Shown one piece after another: positions 1 through 30,354 of a DNA stretch of 64,000 bases. The notes below the pieces were generated by a model, which was not told where the DNA came from, did not search any database, and saw only the letters and a program-made list of their open reading frames with translations. Each line of letters starts with the position of its first letter. Position 1 is the stretch's first letter. The translations under genes were made by a program, and so were the position numbers. The stretch comes from Pterobdella sp. o SKG-2022. Its lineage: Eukaryota > Annelida > Clitellata > Hirudinida > Piscicolidae. The stretch is from positions 2,078,184 to 2,142,183 of the forward strand of contig OZ038320.1 in NCBI GenBank assembly GCA_964035795.1, read 5' to 3'.

Positions 1-1506
1 TTTCTCATATATATTTTAAGTTTCAAATTTGAAGAAGTTCAGTTGTACACAATTCACAAATTGGAAAACTCAAAAGAACGGTTCAACGTTAGAACGCTCA
101 AAAATGCGTTTCGGATGAGATTGTTGTTGTCTTTATGCTAAACCATAAGTTGAAACAATTTTTGTTTCAGTATCTGATATATGTGTGAAAACTTGGAAAT
201 CGCAGAATTATAATTCCACACCGACTTTGCTTCAGAAAAAATAATTTAGAACTCACAAAAGTTTGTTTTTTACAAAATTGGAGCGTGTTATCTGAGTGCA
301 GTGTGTGTGATGTTCCCTCGTTTGTTTTATCACGCTCGAAAACTCCTTTCTTTGTTCCATATCATATGGTGTGTTATAAATATGCAGTAAATAAGATTTG
401 AGTAGTAATTAATTATTATTTAGACCGTCCTTAATGATTATGAGTGTATCCCACGATAATTAGAAGCACAGTCTGCATAGAGACAATTTTTCGGCCCATC
501 AATAACTCCAATTAAAAAGCATCTTTTATCGTGAGGTCTGTGTGTTGGAATGTGATCATATTGCTCGTGTATGTTTCATAACACTGCGTCAGTAAACAAC
601 CCTATCAATAGACTTGCATGTGCCCGTATATAACTATTTGTGGCAATCTTCTTTCATACACAAGAATAAAAGATTCCTCGTTTTCCTTTTTGTCTGTCTT
701 TGTGTCTCTGTGTTTCTTTCTGTGTGATTGTGTCTGTTTGTGTGTATGCATCTGTGAAGATCCGTAATGATTTACTTATTTTCTGATGTGGTGTTTATGT
801 GTTATACTCATTGGTAATTCATATCGGATTAATTCAGTGTGCTTTTCAAAGTTATAGTTTATTACCAGGTATTTTGTTGTCAGAGCTCGCCATATTTTCC
901 ATTCAAACTCTCATGATATGTGCTTGTGACTCTTTGTGTGTACCATATTGTCAACATAACTCCGATCCCCTTCCACATTATGTTAAAAAGAAGAGCAATA
1001 ATCAAAAGAAAAAAAATAAAAAAAATAAAAATGAATAATAATAAAAATAAAAAAAGAAATAAAAAAAAAACAATGACTTCAATGATTTACGTTTCTTGTA
1101 TTTTTAATTATTTTTATTTATCGTCCAATTTGTTCATTGTTTTTCCGATTCAGATTTATGTATCCCCTATTTCTAGTTTCCTCTTATTTATTATCATTGT
1201 TTTGGCATTATTACCAATAAGACTTATTATTTCAATAGGTTTGTTTAGCAATTCTTGGAGATGGCATTTATAATGTGCTAAGGGTTGGTTTAATAATTTA
1301 TTTATTTCCTCGTATGGGTCCAGTTTCTACTTGAATCCACTAAGCATGTGGTCTATTATAACTACCGACATCAGCATTATTATTATTTAAAATTTATTTA
1401 TTTTATTTTTTTGATAATTTTATGTTTTGAAATTATGGGAAGTGATTAGAAACTTGAACAAAGACAAATTGTAGGCAATTAGGGGCTTTTTTATTTCCTC
1501 TTCTTT
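1..1506. other. AT-rich intergenic flank, no gene seen
   Basis: No exon with a recognisable domain or a convincing pair of splice sites is visible. The short open frames (for example around 800-1270) run into lysine/asparagine-coding A-rich runs and look accidental. A T/G-rich stretch with repeated TGTGT and TCTGT words lies at about 680-760. Confidence 0.5.
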
Positions 1507-1584
1507 GTCGGCCCGCATAGCTCAGCTGGTAGAGCGTTAGACTAGTTATCTAAAGTAACCGGGTTCAATCTCGCGCTGGCCGAC
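1507..1584 (+). tRNA. tRNA-Thr(AGU)-like sequence, probably a SINE head
   Basis: A perfect A box (TAGCTCAGCTGG) lies near 1518-1529 and a B-box-like GGTTCAATCTC near 1562. The anticodon stem TTAGA/TCTAA closes a seven-base loop CTAGTTA with T33, and the anticodon AGT is at 1544-1546. The ends GTCGGCC and GGCCGAC pair over seven bases, but four extra bases separate them from the D arm and the T stem pairs poorly. It is therefore more likely the promoter head of a tRNA-derived SINE, or a decayed tRNA, than a working tRNA gene. What is seen: boxes and anticodon arm. Inferred: its origin. Confidence 0.45.
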
Positions 1585-1680
1585 AATTATACACACAAGA
1601 AGTAGCGCCCTGTGAATCATCTGTTGAGCTAACGAAACCCCAATATGGGGCGACTGAAAGTCGATCTATAAAAAAAAAAT
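1507..1680 (+). repeat. tRNA-derived SINE
   Basis: The tRNA-like head is followed by a unique body that begins AGTAGCGCCCTGTGAA near 1602 and ends in a run of nine A residues near 1671-1679. A diverged copy of the body start recurs at about 45119-45180 without a recognisable head. Head, body and A tail in this order are the usual SINE structure. Target-site duplications were not resolved. Confidence 0.5.
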
Positions 1681-2708
1681 TTGCTCTTCTAATCCTCCAT
1701 CATTCACTGCCATTATAAGCTCTACTCTTTCTAATAAGAACTACAAATTTTCAAGCCCTCAAACCTCACAAAACGTCTCATTCAATTTTCAAATTTATTA
1801 AAAACTAAGCTATAAATTAATTTACTTCAAATTAATTTAAAAATTTTTCTCAAAAAAAAATTTTCAGGCTTATTTATAAGAGAAACGTTATCAATATTTA
1901 AAACCAGAACTCTGGCAGTATGTTTGTGTAGGAGATAAGTTCGAAGAGGAAGAAACCTTAAATACCACAAAAATAATGTCTTCAGTCGTTTGACATTAGT
2001 CTTGGGTGCTCCCATCGGAAAACTATTCTCCATTTGAACGCTTCTGCATACAATATTTATACATTGTTTAGGGTTGTGATCAATACAGTCTGGTCGAAAC
2101 AATGCTTTTCAAGTATCATCTTCTTACTAGATTTCATTTAATTATTTGAGCGCTTTGAAAAGATTTCAGCTCGGAATATTATTTTAAATATGAAGAAATT
2201 CCAAAACGCGTATGATCAAGTAATATTATTGATATTTAAGAATCTTAGAGTATCAGGCTTTTAAAATCCTTATAAAAATAGAATAAATGGAATATCAAAG
2301 AAGGAAGTGGGTAAGTTAAAATCGATAGATGCTTTTAAATAGTGACATGGAAATACTTTTAGAACGGCTGCTTATAAGACTTGAGTTTGTTTTGTAATAC
2401 GAAACCCATCTAATGTACATGCCCACACAATCGGCTTTTAAGCTTCATTTAGGCATTTAAAATTTTTAAAGTGAGCTTAAGACTCTTAAATTTTGAATAA
2501 AGTTCATTTCAATACTAAAACCTTCCATAGAATCTCCCCTTGAAAGAACTATGAAATTCGAAAATCTACGTTAATTTCGTTTTTTTTCAATATTAAATGA
2601 TAATTTTAAAAAACATCAAAAGTTTATTTGTATAAAAATTAGCGGTATCAAAACAATGACATTAATAACAATAACATTGATGATAATCAAATGGAAATCT
2701 TTCGACAG
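1681..2708. other. AT-rich interval upstream of the SUEL-CUB gene
   Basis: No promoter, signal-peptide exon or other gene could be supported. The gene starting at 2709 has an acceptor-like border at its first visible exon, so its 5' exon(s) should lie here or beyond the left edge, but none was identified. Confidence 0.4.
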
Positions 2709-21937
<19,229 letters not shown>

Positions 21938-22230
21938 TACTATCTTTACTACCATATACTCTTAAACACTCTTTCTATTACCACATAATTTCAAAAATTT
22001 TTCCATTACACATGTATAAAAAACAAACAAAAAGTGTTAAGCAAAACTTTTACGAAGCATTTCATAAGTCCGTCTTAACGGACTTTCATTTTAAGTCTTG
22101 TCCTATAAATACTTTTTGTTTGTTTTCCATACAGGTATACCAATAATAAATAGTTACCAGCTAACCTGCAGATGAATATGTTAACTAATCTATAAATAAC
22201 ACCACCAAAACCCCCAGGTTGGAGGAAAAA

Positions 22231-22279
22231 GGGGCTTATGAAGAAAAAAACCCTTGCACGTTTCTGTCTAATAAGCCCC
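22231..22279. repeat. GC-rich hairpin, 9-bp arms
   Basis: GGGGCTTAT at 22231-22239 pairs exactly with ATAAGCCCC at 22271-22279 around a 31-nt loop. It is an island of GC in a very AT-rich stretch, about 300 bases downstream of the SUEL-CUB stop. It may be the end of a degraded transposon. Confidence 0.5.
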
Positions 22280-22982
22280 AATACACACACACTCAATGAT
22301 ATTATGATTTTTATTATTTTTATTATTATTTTTATTGTTTTTGATATTATTATTTTTTTGGTAGTATTATTATAGTTGTTCGACGATCGAAAAGCTTCAT
22401 GGATTCAACATGAGAGCCCTTCAAAACTAATTACATTTCAGCCTGTGCTTTGAAAACCCTTTCAACTTTTGTACGCAATTATATCTTGTGGTCTGTTAAT
22501 ACTTTAGTATCATTTTTTGTTGGTGGTACTGTTGTTGTTTTTATATTATTTTTGTTTTTTTATTGTTATTTACTGTTTGTTTGTTTGTTTTTATTTTTTG
22601 TTGTTTTTTGTTGTTGTTTAATTATTTTTTTATTATTGATATACCCCATGATTCAGTTCTTTCTGTTTTTGTTATTATCCCTTTTTTGTTTTTGGCAGTA
22701 TTATTTTTATTCTTATCAAAATCATTTTTGTTGTTGGATTATTTTTTTTATTCATTATTCTTATTATTAATATGAAAAATAATTTATGTGAAAAGTGCGA
22801 TATATTAACATTAAATCAATAAATAAATAAAATTATTATTATTCTAGTTTTTATTAGTATTATTATTATATGGTTTTTATTAGTATTATTGTTGCTGTTG
22901 TTAGCGCATTTGTCATTATCAACTAACCAAGTCATTGGAGATTTGTCAAAACCCGTCATCATTTATTTAACTCGATAGCATT

Positions 22983-23110
22983 CTTTGTTTGACTTGGTAT
23001 CATTCTTTATTATATTTGGTATCATCCTTTGTTTTATTTGGTATTATCCTTTGTTTTATTTGGTATTATCTTTTGTTTCATTTGGTACCATCCTTTATTT
23101 CACTTGGTAT
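22983..23110. repeat. Minisatellite, ~23-bp unit
   Basis: About six tandem copies of a unit like TTTGGTATCATCCTTTGTTT, each with small changes. It is non-coding. Confidence 0.8.
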
Positions 23111-23534
23111 TATTCTCTTAATTTGTACCATTTGCAATAAGCTTAATTATATTTTTATTAAGTATTATTATTTTCCCAACTAAATTATTTTTTTTCGTTC
23201 TAGTATTATTATTTATCAATAGTATTATTTTTGTTATAATGTAATAGAATACAATCATGAATTTTTCCTTCTCAACAGTTTTTCTCATGTAATTACCAAT
23301 AATACTAAAGTCAAATTATATTTTTCTAAAAAACCAAAACTGGTCATTTGATCAACTTAAAGTCACGAAAAAATTCAAATATAAAATTTTTTTTTCAATT
23401 TTTATTTTTATTGTTGGAAATAATTTCGAAAAAGTTTGATAGACATGGATGGTTTGTTCCAAGTTATAATTTGATGAGTTTTTTTTTCTTATTGAGTTTC
23501 CTACATTAAATTTTTCACGGTATTTTTATTTAAT

Positions 23535-23769
23535 TATTTTTTCATTATTATTGTTATTTTTATTTTTATTATTTTTTCATTATTATTATTATTTTTATTT
23601 TTATTATTTTTTCATTATTATTATTATTTTTATTTTTATTATTTTTTCATTATTATTATTATTTTTATTTTTATTATTTTTTCATTATTATTATTATTAT
23701 TTTTATTTTTATTATTTTTTCATTATTATTTTTATTTTTATTATTTTTTCATTATTATTATTATTATTA
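23535..23769. repeat. T-rich minisatellite, ~30-36-bp unit
   Basis: Tandem units built from TTATTTTTATTTTTATTATT and TTTTTTCATTATTATT are repeated about seven times with length variation. The Phe/Ile/Tyr-rich open frame across it is an artefact. Confidence 0.85.
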
Positions 23770-24479
23770 ATTTTCGACATCTTCCATAATAGTCATTCAT
23801 CATTTATATATGATTATATTATTAAGATCGATTATTGTTATTAGGGTTTATAAGTTCATTACTTTGATTTTTATGATGATGATGAGAATTTATTTCTATT
23901 TCTTTTTATAATTATATTTATTGTTTTTTGAATTATTTTTATTAATATTTGAAGTTTTATATAGATTTTTATAACATTGATTTTTATTGTTATTATTGTT
24001 ATTTTTATTTTGTTATGCTTTTCATCATTAGTACTTCATTTCAATTTTGTCATAAATTCTATTATTGTTTTTGTTGTTACTAAACCAGTGTGGTAAAACT
24101 CATGAATTTTGTATGATTAAAAACAAACATTAATGTGATTATTTAATACAATAAAACTGATTACCTTTCAAAAAAATAAGTTGAACCAGCTAGGTTGAAG
24201 TCAATTGAGTACCGCAAACAGTACTGAGTTTGGTTTCTTTTAGTATTACTGATCCGGAAGTTAAAATCTACGAGACAAAACGATAAAGAAAAAAAATTTT
24301 TATTCTCTAGGTTGTGAAATGGACAGTTCCCAAGTGATTTTCAACAGTCTCACTCAAGAAAACTATGATTAAAGTTTTAACTTTTAAACATGTTTACTGT
24401 TGAAGACAAAAATAAAAATGTCAAGCAAATACAACTTATAAATTGCAATTATAATTGTTATCAATGTCAAGATTCATAA

Positions 24480-25235
24480 TTCAAAAAAAGAGCTGGAACT
24501 AAAAGCACATAACAAAAAGGATGCGCAATGAATTCACTGAACATATGAAAATATTCAAAATTAACATTAAAAAATTTAAAATACTAAAAAATACATATAC
24601 CTAGGCCAAACAATAACAATCAATCAAGACCAAAAAATAGAATTACATAAAAGAATAGGTCTGAGCTGGTCATCTTTTGGTCGTTTTAAAAATATACTGG
24701 TAAATAAAAAGATTAAACCGGAAACAAAAAAAAAGATTTTTGAAAAAATCATTCTACCTACCGTGACCTACGCTTGCCCGACATGGTCGTTGAGTGACAC
24801 CAAACTAGAAGCACTCTGCATATCCCAGAAAAAAATGGAGCGAGCATTTCTAGGGATAACACTACTTGATAAAAAACCTAATAACTGGATTCGAACAAAG
24901 ACAGATATTCACGGCATTAAAGATACTGTCAAAGATAACCTACACCGGTGGGCTGGGTATTTGGCAAGATTCACGGATAACCGCTTGACACTCAAAGTGA
25001 CTCATTGGTATTCACGTGGAAACAAAAGAAGAGCCAGACCAAAAACAAGATGGGTTGATTCTCTGGAAAAATACTATAGAGTCAACTGGATGGCTGTGGC
25101 AAATGACAGAAAGCAGTGGAAGATGTCAAAAGAGGGTTTCTCCAACAGGAGTGAGGCGACATCAGTTATCAGCTCTAATAATAACAATTCAATAATAATT
25201 ATAATAATAATAGCAAAGGAAAGCAGATTTTGATG
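24480..25235 (+). mobile_element. 5'-truncated RTE-type LINE, C-terminal part
   Basis: Frames from about 24590 encode the post-catalytic region of an RTE-clade reverse transcriptase: YLGQTI near the start, then LPTVTYACPTWSL, QKKMERAFLGI, HRWAGYLARFTDNR, KRRARPKTRWVDSL and NWMAVANDRKQWK. The catalytic YADD part is missing. The element ends in an AAT/ATA-rich tail at about 25180-25215, as expected for this group. Stops and a frameshift upstream show that it is dead. Confidence 0.8.
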
Positions 25236-25879
25236 GCCTGTCATCATTATAAAACCCTTATGTGAGCGATTAAGGGTAGAAGTAGTTCTCCACTTCAACA
25301 AATATGAAAGAATCAGTCATCACCATCCACTGTTTTCCAAAAAAGCAATCTCAAAAAGGCCAAATAAAATGAGAATAACAAATTATATAGTTATCAAACC
25401 ACCATCTACAGCAGGAAATACAATATGATGATAAACTGCTTTTATTTTTAAGTAAGAGTTAATACTTTTGTGTAGAAAAAATTCAAAAATGACTGAGATA
25501 ACCCTTCATTAATATCACCTTTAAGATTTCAAACAAACGGATTTCAATTATTTATTGTTAACGAGGTAAACGAAGTGGTGGGAAAAAATTACATTATCAA
25601 CTTTTTTTCAGCTTTATCTCTATTGGACTTCAACGTCGATGGTTTGGTTTAAATATCATATATGGTTTTTGGTTTTTACTTTTGCTCTATAATACTTATT
25701 ATAATATACTTCACTTCATGTAAATATTCGAGAAGCTAAACTCAACTCAATGTGAATTTTTTGTTCGTTTTTTTTTCTCAAAATGCTGAGTGTCATTCAT
25801 GAAAATTTTTAATGAGCGAGCTGCTCTTAACATCTTTTTCTTTGCTTTTTCATAGATTCATTTAAAGGATTTATATTAC

Positions 25880-26575
25880 TGCTTCTATGGCTGCTATTAC
25901 CTGCCAAGTCCTTCATGCACTATTTATCTCTCCTCCACTATTAACAGTTTTGGTTTTCTTCTTGATTCTTCCCTTTCTTTCAAACCCCAAATTCTTTCTA
26001 TTGCTTTTTCTTGTTTTTAATACTTTTGTCGCATCAGACAGATCTCTTCATACCTCGATGATGCCTTTTTTAAGATTCTTGTCTGCTCTCTTGTTCTCTC
26101 CTGCCTTGATTACTGCAACTCTTTGTACTTTAATCTTCCTAAATCTTCTTTCTTCCATCTTACTAAAGCTTTCACTCTGCTGCACGTCTGGTCTCTCATA
26201 CTCCTAAATTTTTTCCTATCTTTCCATCTCTTATTGATCTTAATTGGCTACCTCTTCACTTTCGCTCTTCTTTCAAAATATGTTCTTTCATGCATAAAAT
26301 CTCTTACTATAATTCTCTTTCCTATTTTTCTATCCTTCCACTACCTCCAAAATGTGCTGGCTTACGGTCTTCTACCCGCTCTTAGCTCTTCATTATTTTT
26401 TTCTCTCATTTTTACGCTAAAACTGCTTTTTCTTTTTTTAGTCCATTTCTCTAAAAATCTTTTTTCAAAATATCAAATATTCTTCTTACCTATTTTTTTA
26501 AATCTGAAAATTTTTCAAGCAATTCAGAGCAAAGCGCCTTTGAACGATGCGTAAGAAGCGCTATATAGGTTGTTT
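25880..26575 (+). mobile_element. Decayed CR1/L2-type LINE, C-terminal end
   Basis: Read across frameshifts, the plus strand carries the standard C-terminal signatures of CR1/L2 reverse transcriptases: a CLDYCNSLYFNLPK segment, an alanine-alanine-arginine block and a LNWLPLHFR segment. It ends with GCGCTATATAGG followed by ATT/TTTATT-rich sequence, the usual 3' tail type. No intact frame remains. Confidence 0.7.
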
Positions 26576-27004
26576 ACATATTTATTATTATTTTTATTAT
26601 GTTGTGTATAGTGTTGTTGTATATGAAGTCAGGTATTTGTTGAAATAAATTTACTGGTTATAAACTAAGACATATGAAATATTTTCAATTAAATGTTTGT
26701 TCCAAATTTCATTTCAATATGCTGTATAGAATTATTTTTTAATCTTATTTTTTTAATCCTCAAGAGGGGCTTGACTTTATCAAAACTTTTAGTTTTTCAA
26801 AAATGAATGTTTGCAGTTTGTGAAATTTCTTGAACCAGCTTAAAGGTAAGTTCAACCCTCAGCTATATAAAGCAATTTGATACTTTAAAACGCTAAAAAT
26901 TCAAAAATATATACCTTCTAAACTCTCTTTGTGTTCGAAAATTAATCCGAGTACTTCAAAAATGAGTACTTATATTTTTTATGTGAGTGGGAGCATTGTG
27001 ATAG

Positions 27005-27129
27005 AGAGTGGGCTGGTGGGCGGCGTTGTAATAAGCATCACTTTCGTACTGATCTCTGCATTGGTAGCTGGAGTAGTTATATGGAAAACTAAAAATGAGA
27101 TTTTTTTATTCAAAACTTTCTATGATTAA
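27005..27129 (+). CDS. Orphan transmembrane-type terminal exon
   Basis: The frame encodes a clean transmembrane helix (SGLVGGVVISITFVLISAL), then WKTKNEIFLFKTFYD and a stop. It is markedly richer in GC than its flanks. If the acceptor is the AG at 27003-27004, the exon starts with two bases and fits the phase of exon 7 of the SUEL-CUB gene (ends 20665), so it could be an alternative last exon. With the better pyrimidine tract ending at GTGAG (about 26986) the phase differs. It could also be the end of an unrelated gene, or chance. Confidence 0.35.
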
Positions 27130-27424
27130 AACTCAAAATTAAAATTGAATCTACTGTTAATTCATAGATACGGAGAAATTGGTTGAAAAATATTCTTTTT
27201 GAAAAGTTAGGGACTATGCAAAAAAAATTGATATAAATGAAAATTTATATCAAGGAAACTTTCAAATATTAGTGGAAACTATCAAATCTTATTGATTCTT
27301 ATCTGTTAAGTGTTTAAATTAGTTTTTATTGTAACAGTTTAGTTTATAGTAAAAGCATATTTGAATAAAGCTTATTAATATTCAGCTTTTTGAAGACATC
27401 TTAATTTAATGTTTTAAAACAAAA

Positions 27425-27480
27425 CATGTTTTATGATAAGGCTAAACTTATCGAAAATTATAGCTGATATTTGCTCAATA
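27425..27480. repeat. Dispersed repeat with GATAAG..CTTATC palindrome, copy 1
   Basis: GATAAGGCTAAACTTATCGA plus about 20 flanking bases recur at 39005-39060. Further related words follow both copies (a CCAT(A/G)AAT(T/C)GACGT block), so the shared unit is longer but diverged or rearranged. Confidence 0.65.
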
Positions 27481-28924
27481 AATTCAGTAAAGTTCTTCTA
27501 AAGAAGTCCCAAGCAGCACAAAGCTGTTTTAAATTGGACCAATCATAGGCTTTGAAAAATGTTAGTTTTTTTTTCTTGAAAATATTCATGTATCATAATG
27601 TTTAAATATTCACGGATTGTACAAAAGCTTTGTTAGTTGATAAATGTTAGTTTTTTTTCATAAAACTTCTAAAAATGATTATTTCAGTACTTCCACAATT
27701 TTTTTGAAGTTCTATGATTGGTTCATAAAGCTGTTCAATACTTTTTGCGTGATCGCTAAGTGCCTGTAAGTTCTTCCATGAATCGACGTAAAAAACTGTT
27801 AAAGTTGATTGGTTACCTAATGATGTTATAGAATATATAGAAAAGTTTCATCAAAATACAAAATTCAAATAGTGTCGTGTTTTTATGATTCACAATTTTG
27901 AGGCTAATTATTGACAAAATTTGAATAGATTTTAAGTAACAGGAAATCGGGAGGTTTAGTTACAAGAAATTGGGAGATTTATATCCTAATACTAGATTAT
28001 TTGTCATTAAATAAATCTAAATATTTTGCTGTCTTCTGATTGGTTGCTAAAATTTCAGATTTTATTCGCAAATTTTGAAAAATGCAATTATTAAAGGTTA
28101 ATTATCTGTTGTGGTTCGATTGGTTGTTCCAAATTAAGATTTCCCTAGCAAATTTTGAAAAAAATAATCATTTTGTTTCAATTATATATTTTTTTTCGGA
28201 TTTTTACAAATTGTGTAAATTTTCAGCAACCAATCACAACACAGCAAAAAGATTAACGACTCGTTCGATAAGACTCACCCTTTGAATAGTAGCTTGCTAT
28301 TATGAACAAAAAATAATAGACATGTGCACTCTTGTCAGTGAATTATATTATAGGGTTTCTCGATCACTTTTAAATTTTTGCAATCACTTCACAATCACTA
28401 AATTTTTTCGATAAGTTGAAAAAAAATATTTTTAATAAAAAAACACGAAAAATAATTTTAAAAATCTTGAAAATATTTCGAAAAATTTTAATTAAAACTT
28501 TTGGTTAATTGTTTCCATATAAAATTTTTGGCATATTTTACTCTTTTCTCTTGGATTTCCACAGTTTCTTCAAAGTATAGTGGTGCTTTCGAAATGCCCA
28601 GTCGATTGTGCTGAAAAGAACTTCAATCATATGTTCATTTTGATCCAATTCTGTAAGCTTCTTTAAAGTTTTTGTGCAGTCTGTATCAACGTGCTTCAAA
28701 AGTAAGTTTTTCACTTCTAGAGAAAGTGGATTTTTTGTCACCTCTCATTTGAGCCTTTGTACTTTTACCGGTTTTTAAAATCTTTTTTTTTCAGCCTTAA
28801 CAGCATGGAACTAATTTCTTTTAAAGAATTGTCAAAAAAAAAGTTTTTTTCAAACTGCTCACAAAATGCCTGACTCACTCAATTATTTTGGTTTGCATGT
28901 TTTAAACAATGAATATAAAAACTA

Positions 28925-29285
28925 ATTAGATTATACTGTTTTACATGTCTCAGTAAGTGGGGTTGAAAGCAGTCAGCTTAGGTTGTTGATGCTATATTGG
29001 AGTAATTTATAAAAAAGGTCATTTATTAGGGAGAAATTTTTATAGACTGCCAATCCGAGCTAACGTCCAATTTGAAATTATTGAATTCAAGATCCACCTT
29101 TTAAACACTTGGGCAGTTTGCCTTGTCTACAAAAAAAAAGATCATTTGCTAAGCCAAATGAAAACGATATCAGTTTGACAATACCTGCTACCGTAGTCTA
29201 CTGTTATCCAAGTTATAACAGAAAAGCAGTCTCATTTTGGAGCCGCTGAGTTCGGTGCAGTTTAAGGTCATGCCAGGCTTATGCC
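28925..29285 (-). repeat. SINE-like family F1, copy in minus orientation
   Basis: Read on the minus strand it matches the copies at 33651 and 58600 over nearly their whole length. Shared blocks include the 5' words TTAAACTGCACC and GAGACTGCTTT, then CTTGGCAAATGATC, CAAACTGCCCAAGTGT and the 3' ACAG.AGTATAAT end. It is diverged by point changes and small gaps. Confidence 0.8.
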
Positions 29286-30354
29286 TTAATCCATTGTACT
29301 TCTTCATTATAAAAATCTTTTGTTGGTTCCCAAAAAAATCTTCTTTTGCATTAAAAAATTTGAATAATTTTTAAAGCATGTAAAACAACAAAATTTCTCA
29401 GATTTTAATTTTAAAATTTCAAAGCATCAAAATAAGCACAAAAGGATATTGCTTTCTTAGACCCCCCACGAGGCAACCACAGAAGAATAATAATCACAAA
29501 AAGATATTATATATTTCATTATAGACCACATTTAACCATTGGTTTTATAGACCACATTTAATCACACCAGTGGATTAAGAATCATTATTACAGCAGTAGT
29601 GACCCACCAAGAAATCATTGTACCTATTATAATATTCATAAATTAACCTGCTTGAACAGCGCCAAAGATCTGTACTCCAGAGATTCTTTTTTCAAATATG
29701 ATTATCAATAAATTATCAAAATGATCACTTTTTTTTAAATAAATTCAGTTTCACTCCGTTAATTTATTTCACACTTCAATATTGATTCATCATTGCATTA
29801 TCTTATTTTGACCATTCATTTTTTTAATCATTACTTTTACCACACTTTATGACATATCAAACTCATCAATGATGTAAAACTACACATAAGCATTAAATCA
29901 TAATAAAAGCTTGTTTTTATTATTACGCTATTAAATAGTACGTATTTTAAAACAATGCTTAGTATCATAAACTAAAATAAAGATCATCGTTTGAAATAAA
30001 TAAAAATAAATAATCGAAACAAATAAAATGAAACGATAAATAATCCAATATTTCACACATAATTTCAAATAACTTTCGATCGCAGGAGAATACATGAAAA
30101 AAGCAGTAAGTTCACCAAATCTGGATTTATTTTATTACTATCAATTTTTAATTTTTTTATTAATACTATTATTTTTATTATTATTATTGTTGATTATTGA
30201 AGCAGAAGTTCTGAGGGACCTCCATATTTGTAAACTTGTACCCTCCCTCCTGTTCTATCCGTTTCGACTCTGTTCATATTATTAATAATAAAAAAAAATA
30301 TTACCCGAAATCAAGATTTAAAAACTTATAATAACACGACGCTCACAAGCGCCA

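Larger units (their letters stand above)
21938..24479. other. Intergenic region 3' of the SUEL-CUB gene
   Basis: A candidate poly(A) signal AATAAA lies at 22145-22150, about 210 bases after the stop codon. Beyond it are a hairpin at 22231-22279, two minisatellites, and T-rich sequence with no supported gene. Confidence 0.5.
27130..30354. other. Intergenic region between orphan exon and importin gene
   Basis: Contains a dispersed palindromic block at 27425-27480, six ATTGG/CCAAT sites at 27533-28235 and a minus-strand repeat copy at 28925-29285. A possible microexon sits at 30086-30105 between good splice sites (CGCAG and GTAAGT). On the minus strand AATAAA at 30126-30131 could serve the importin gene. 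Confidence 0.45.

Noticed and set aside
30086..30290. Microexon and short C-terminal exon before the importin 3' end
   Set aside because: Splice-like borders exist, but no upstream exon in matching phase and no recognisable product, so it was not called as a gene.
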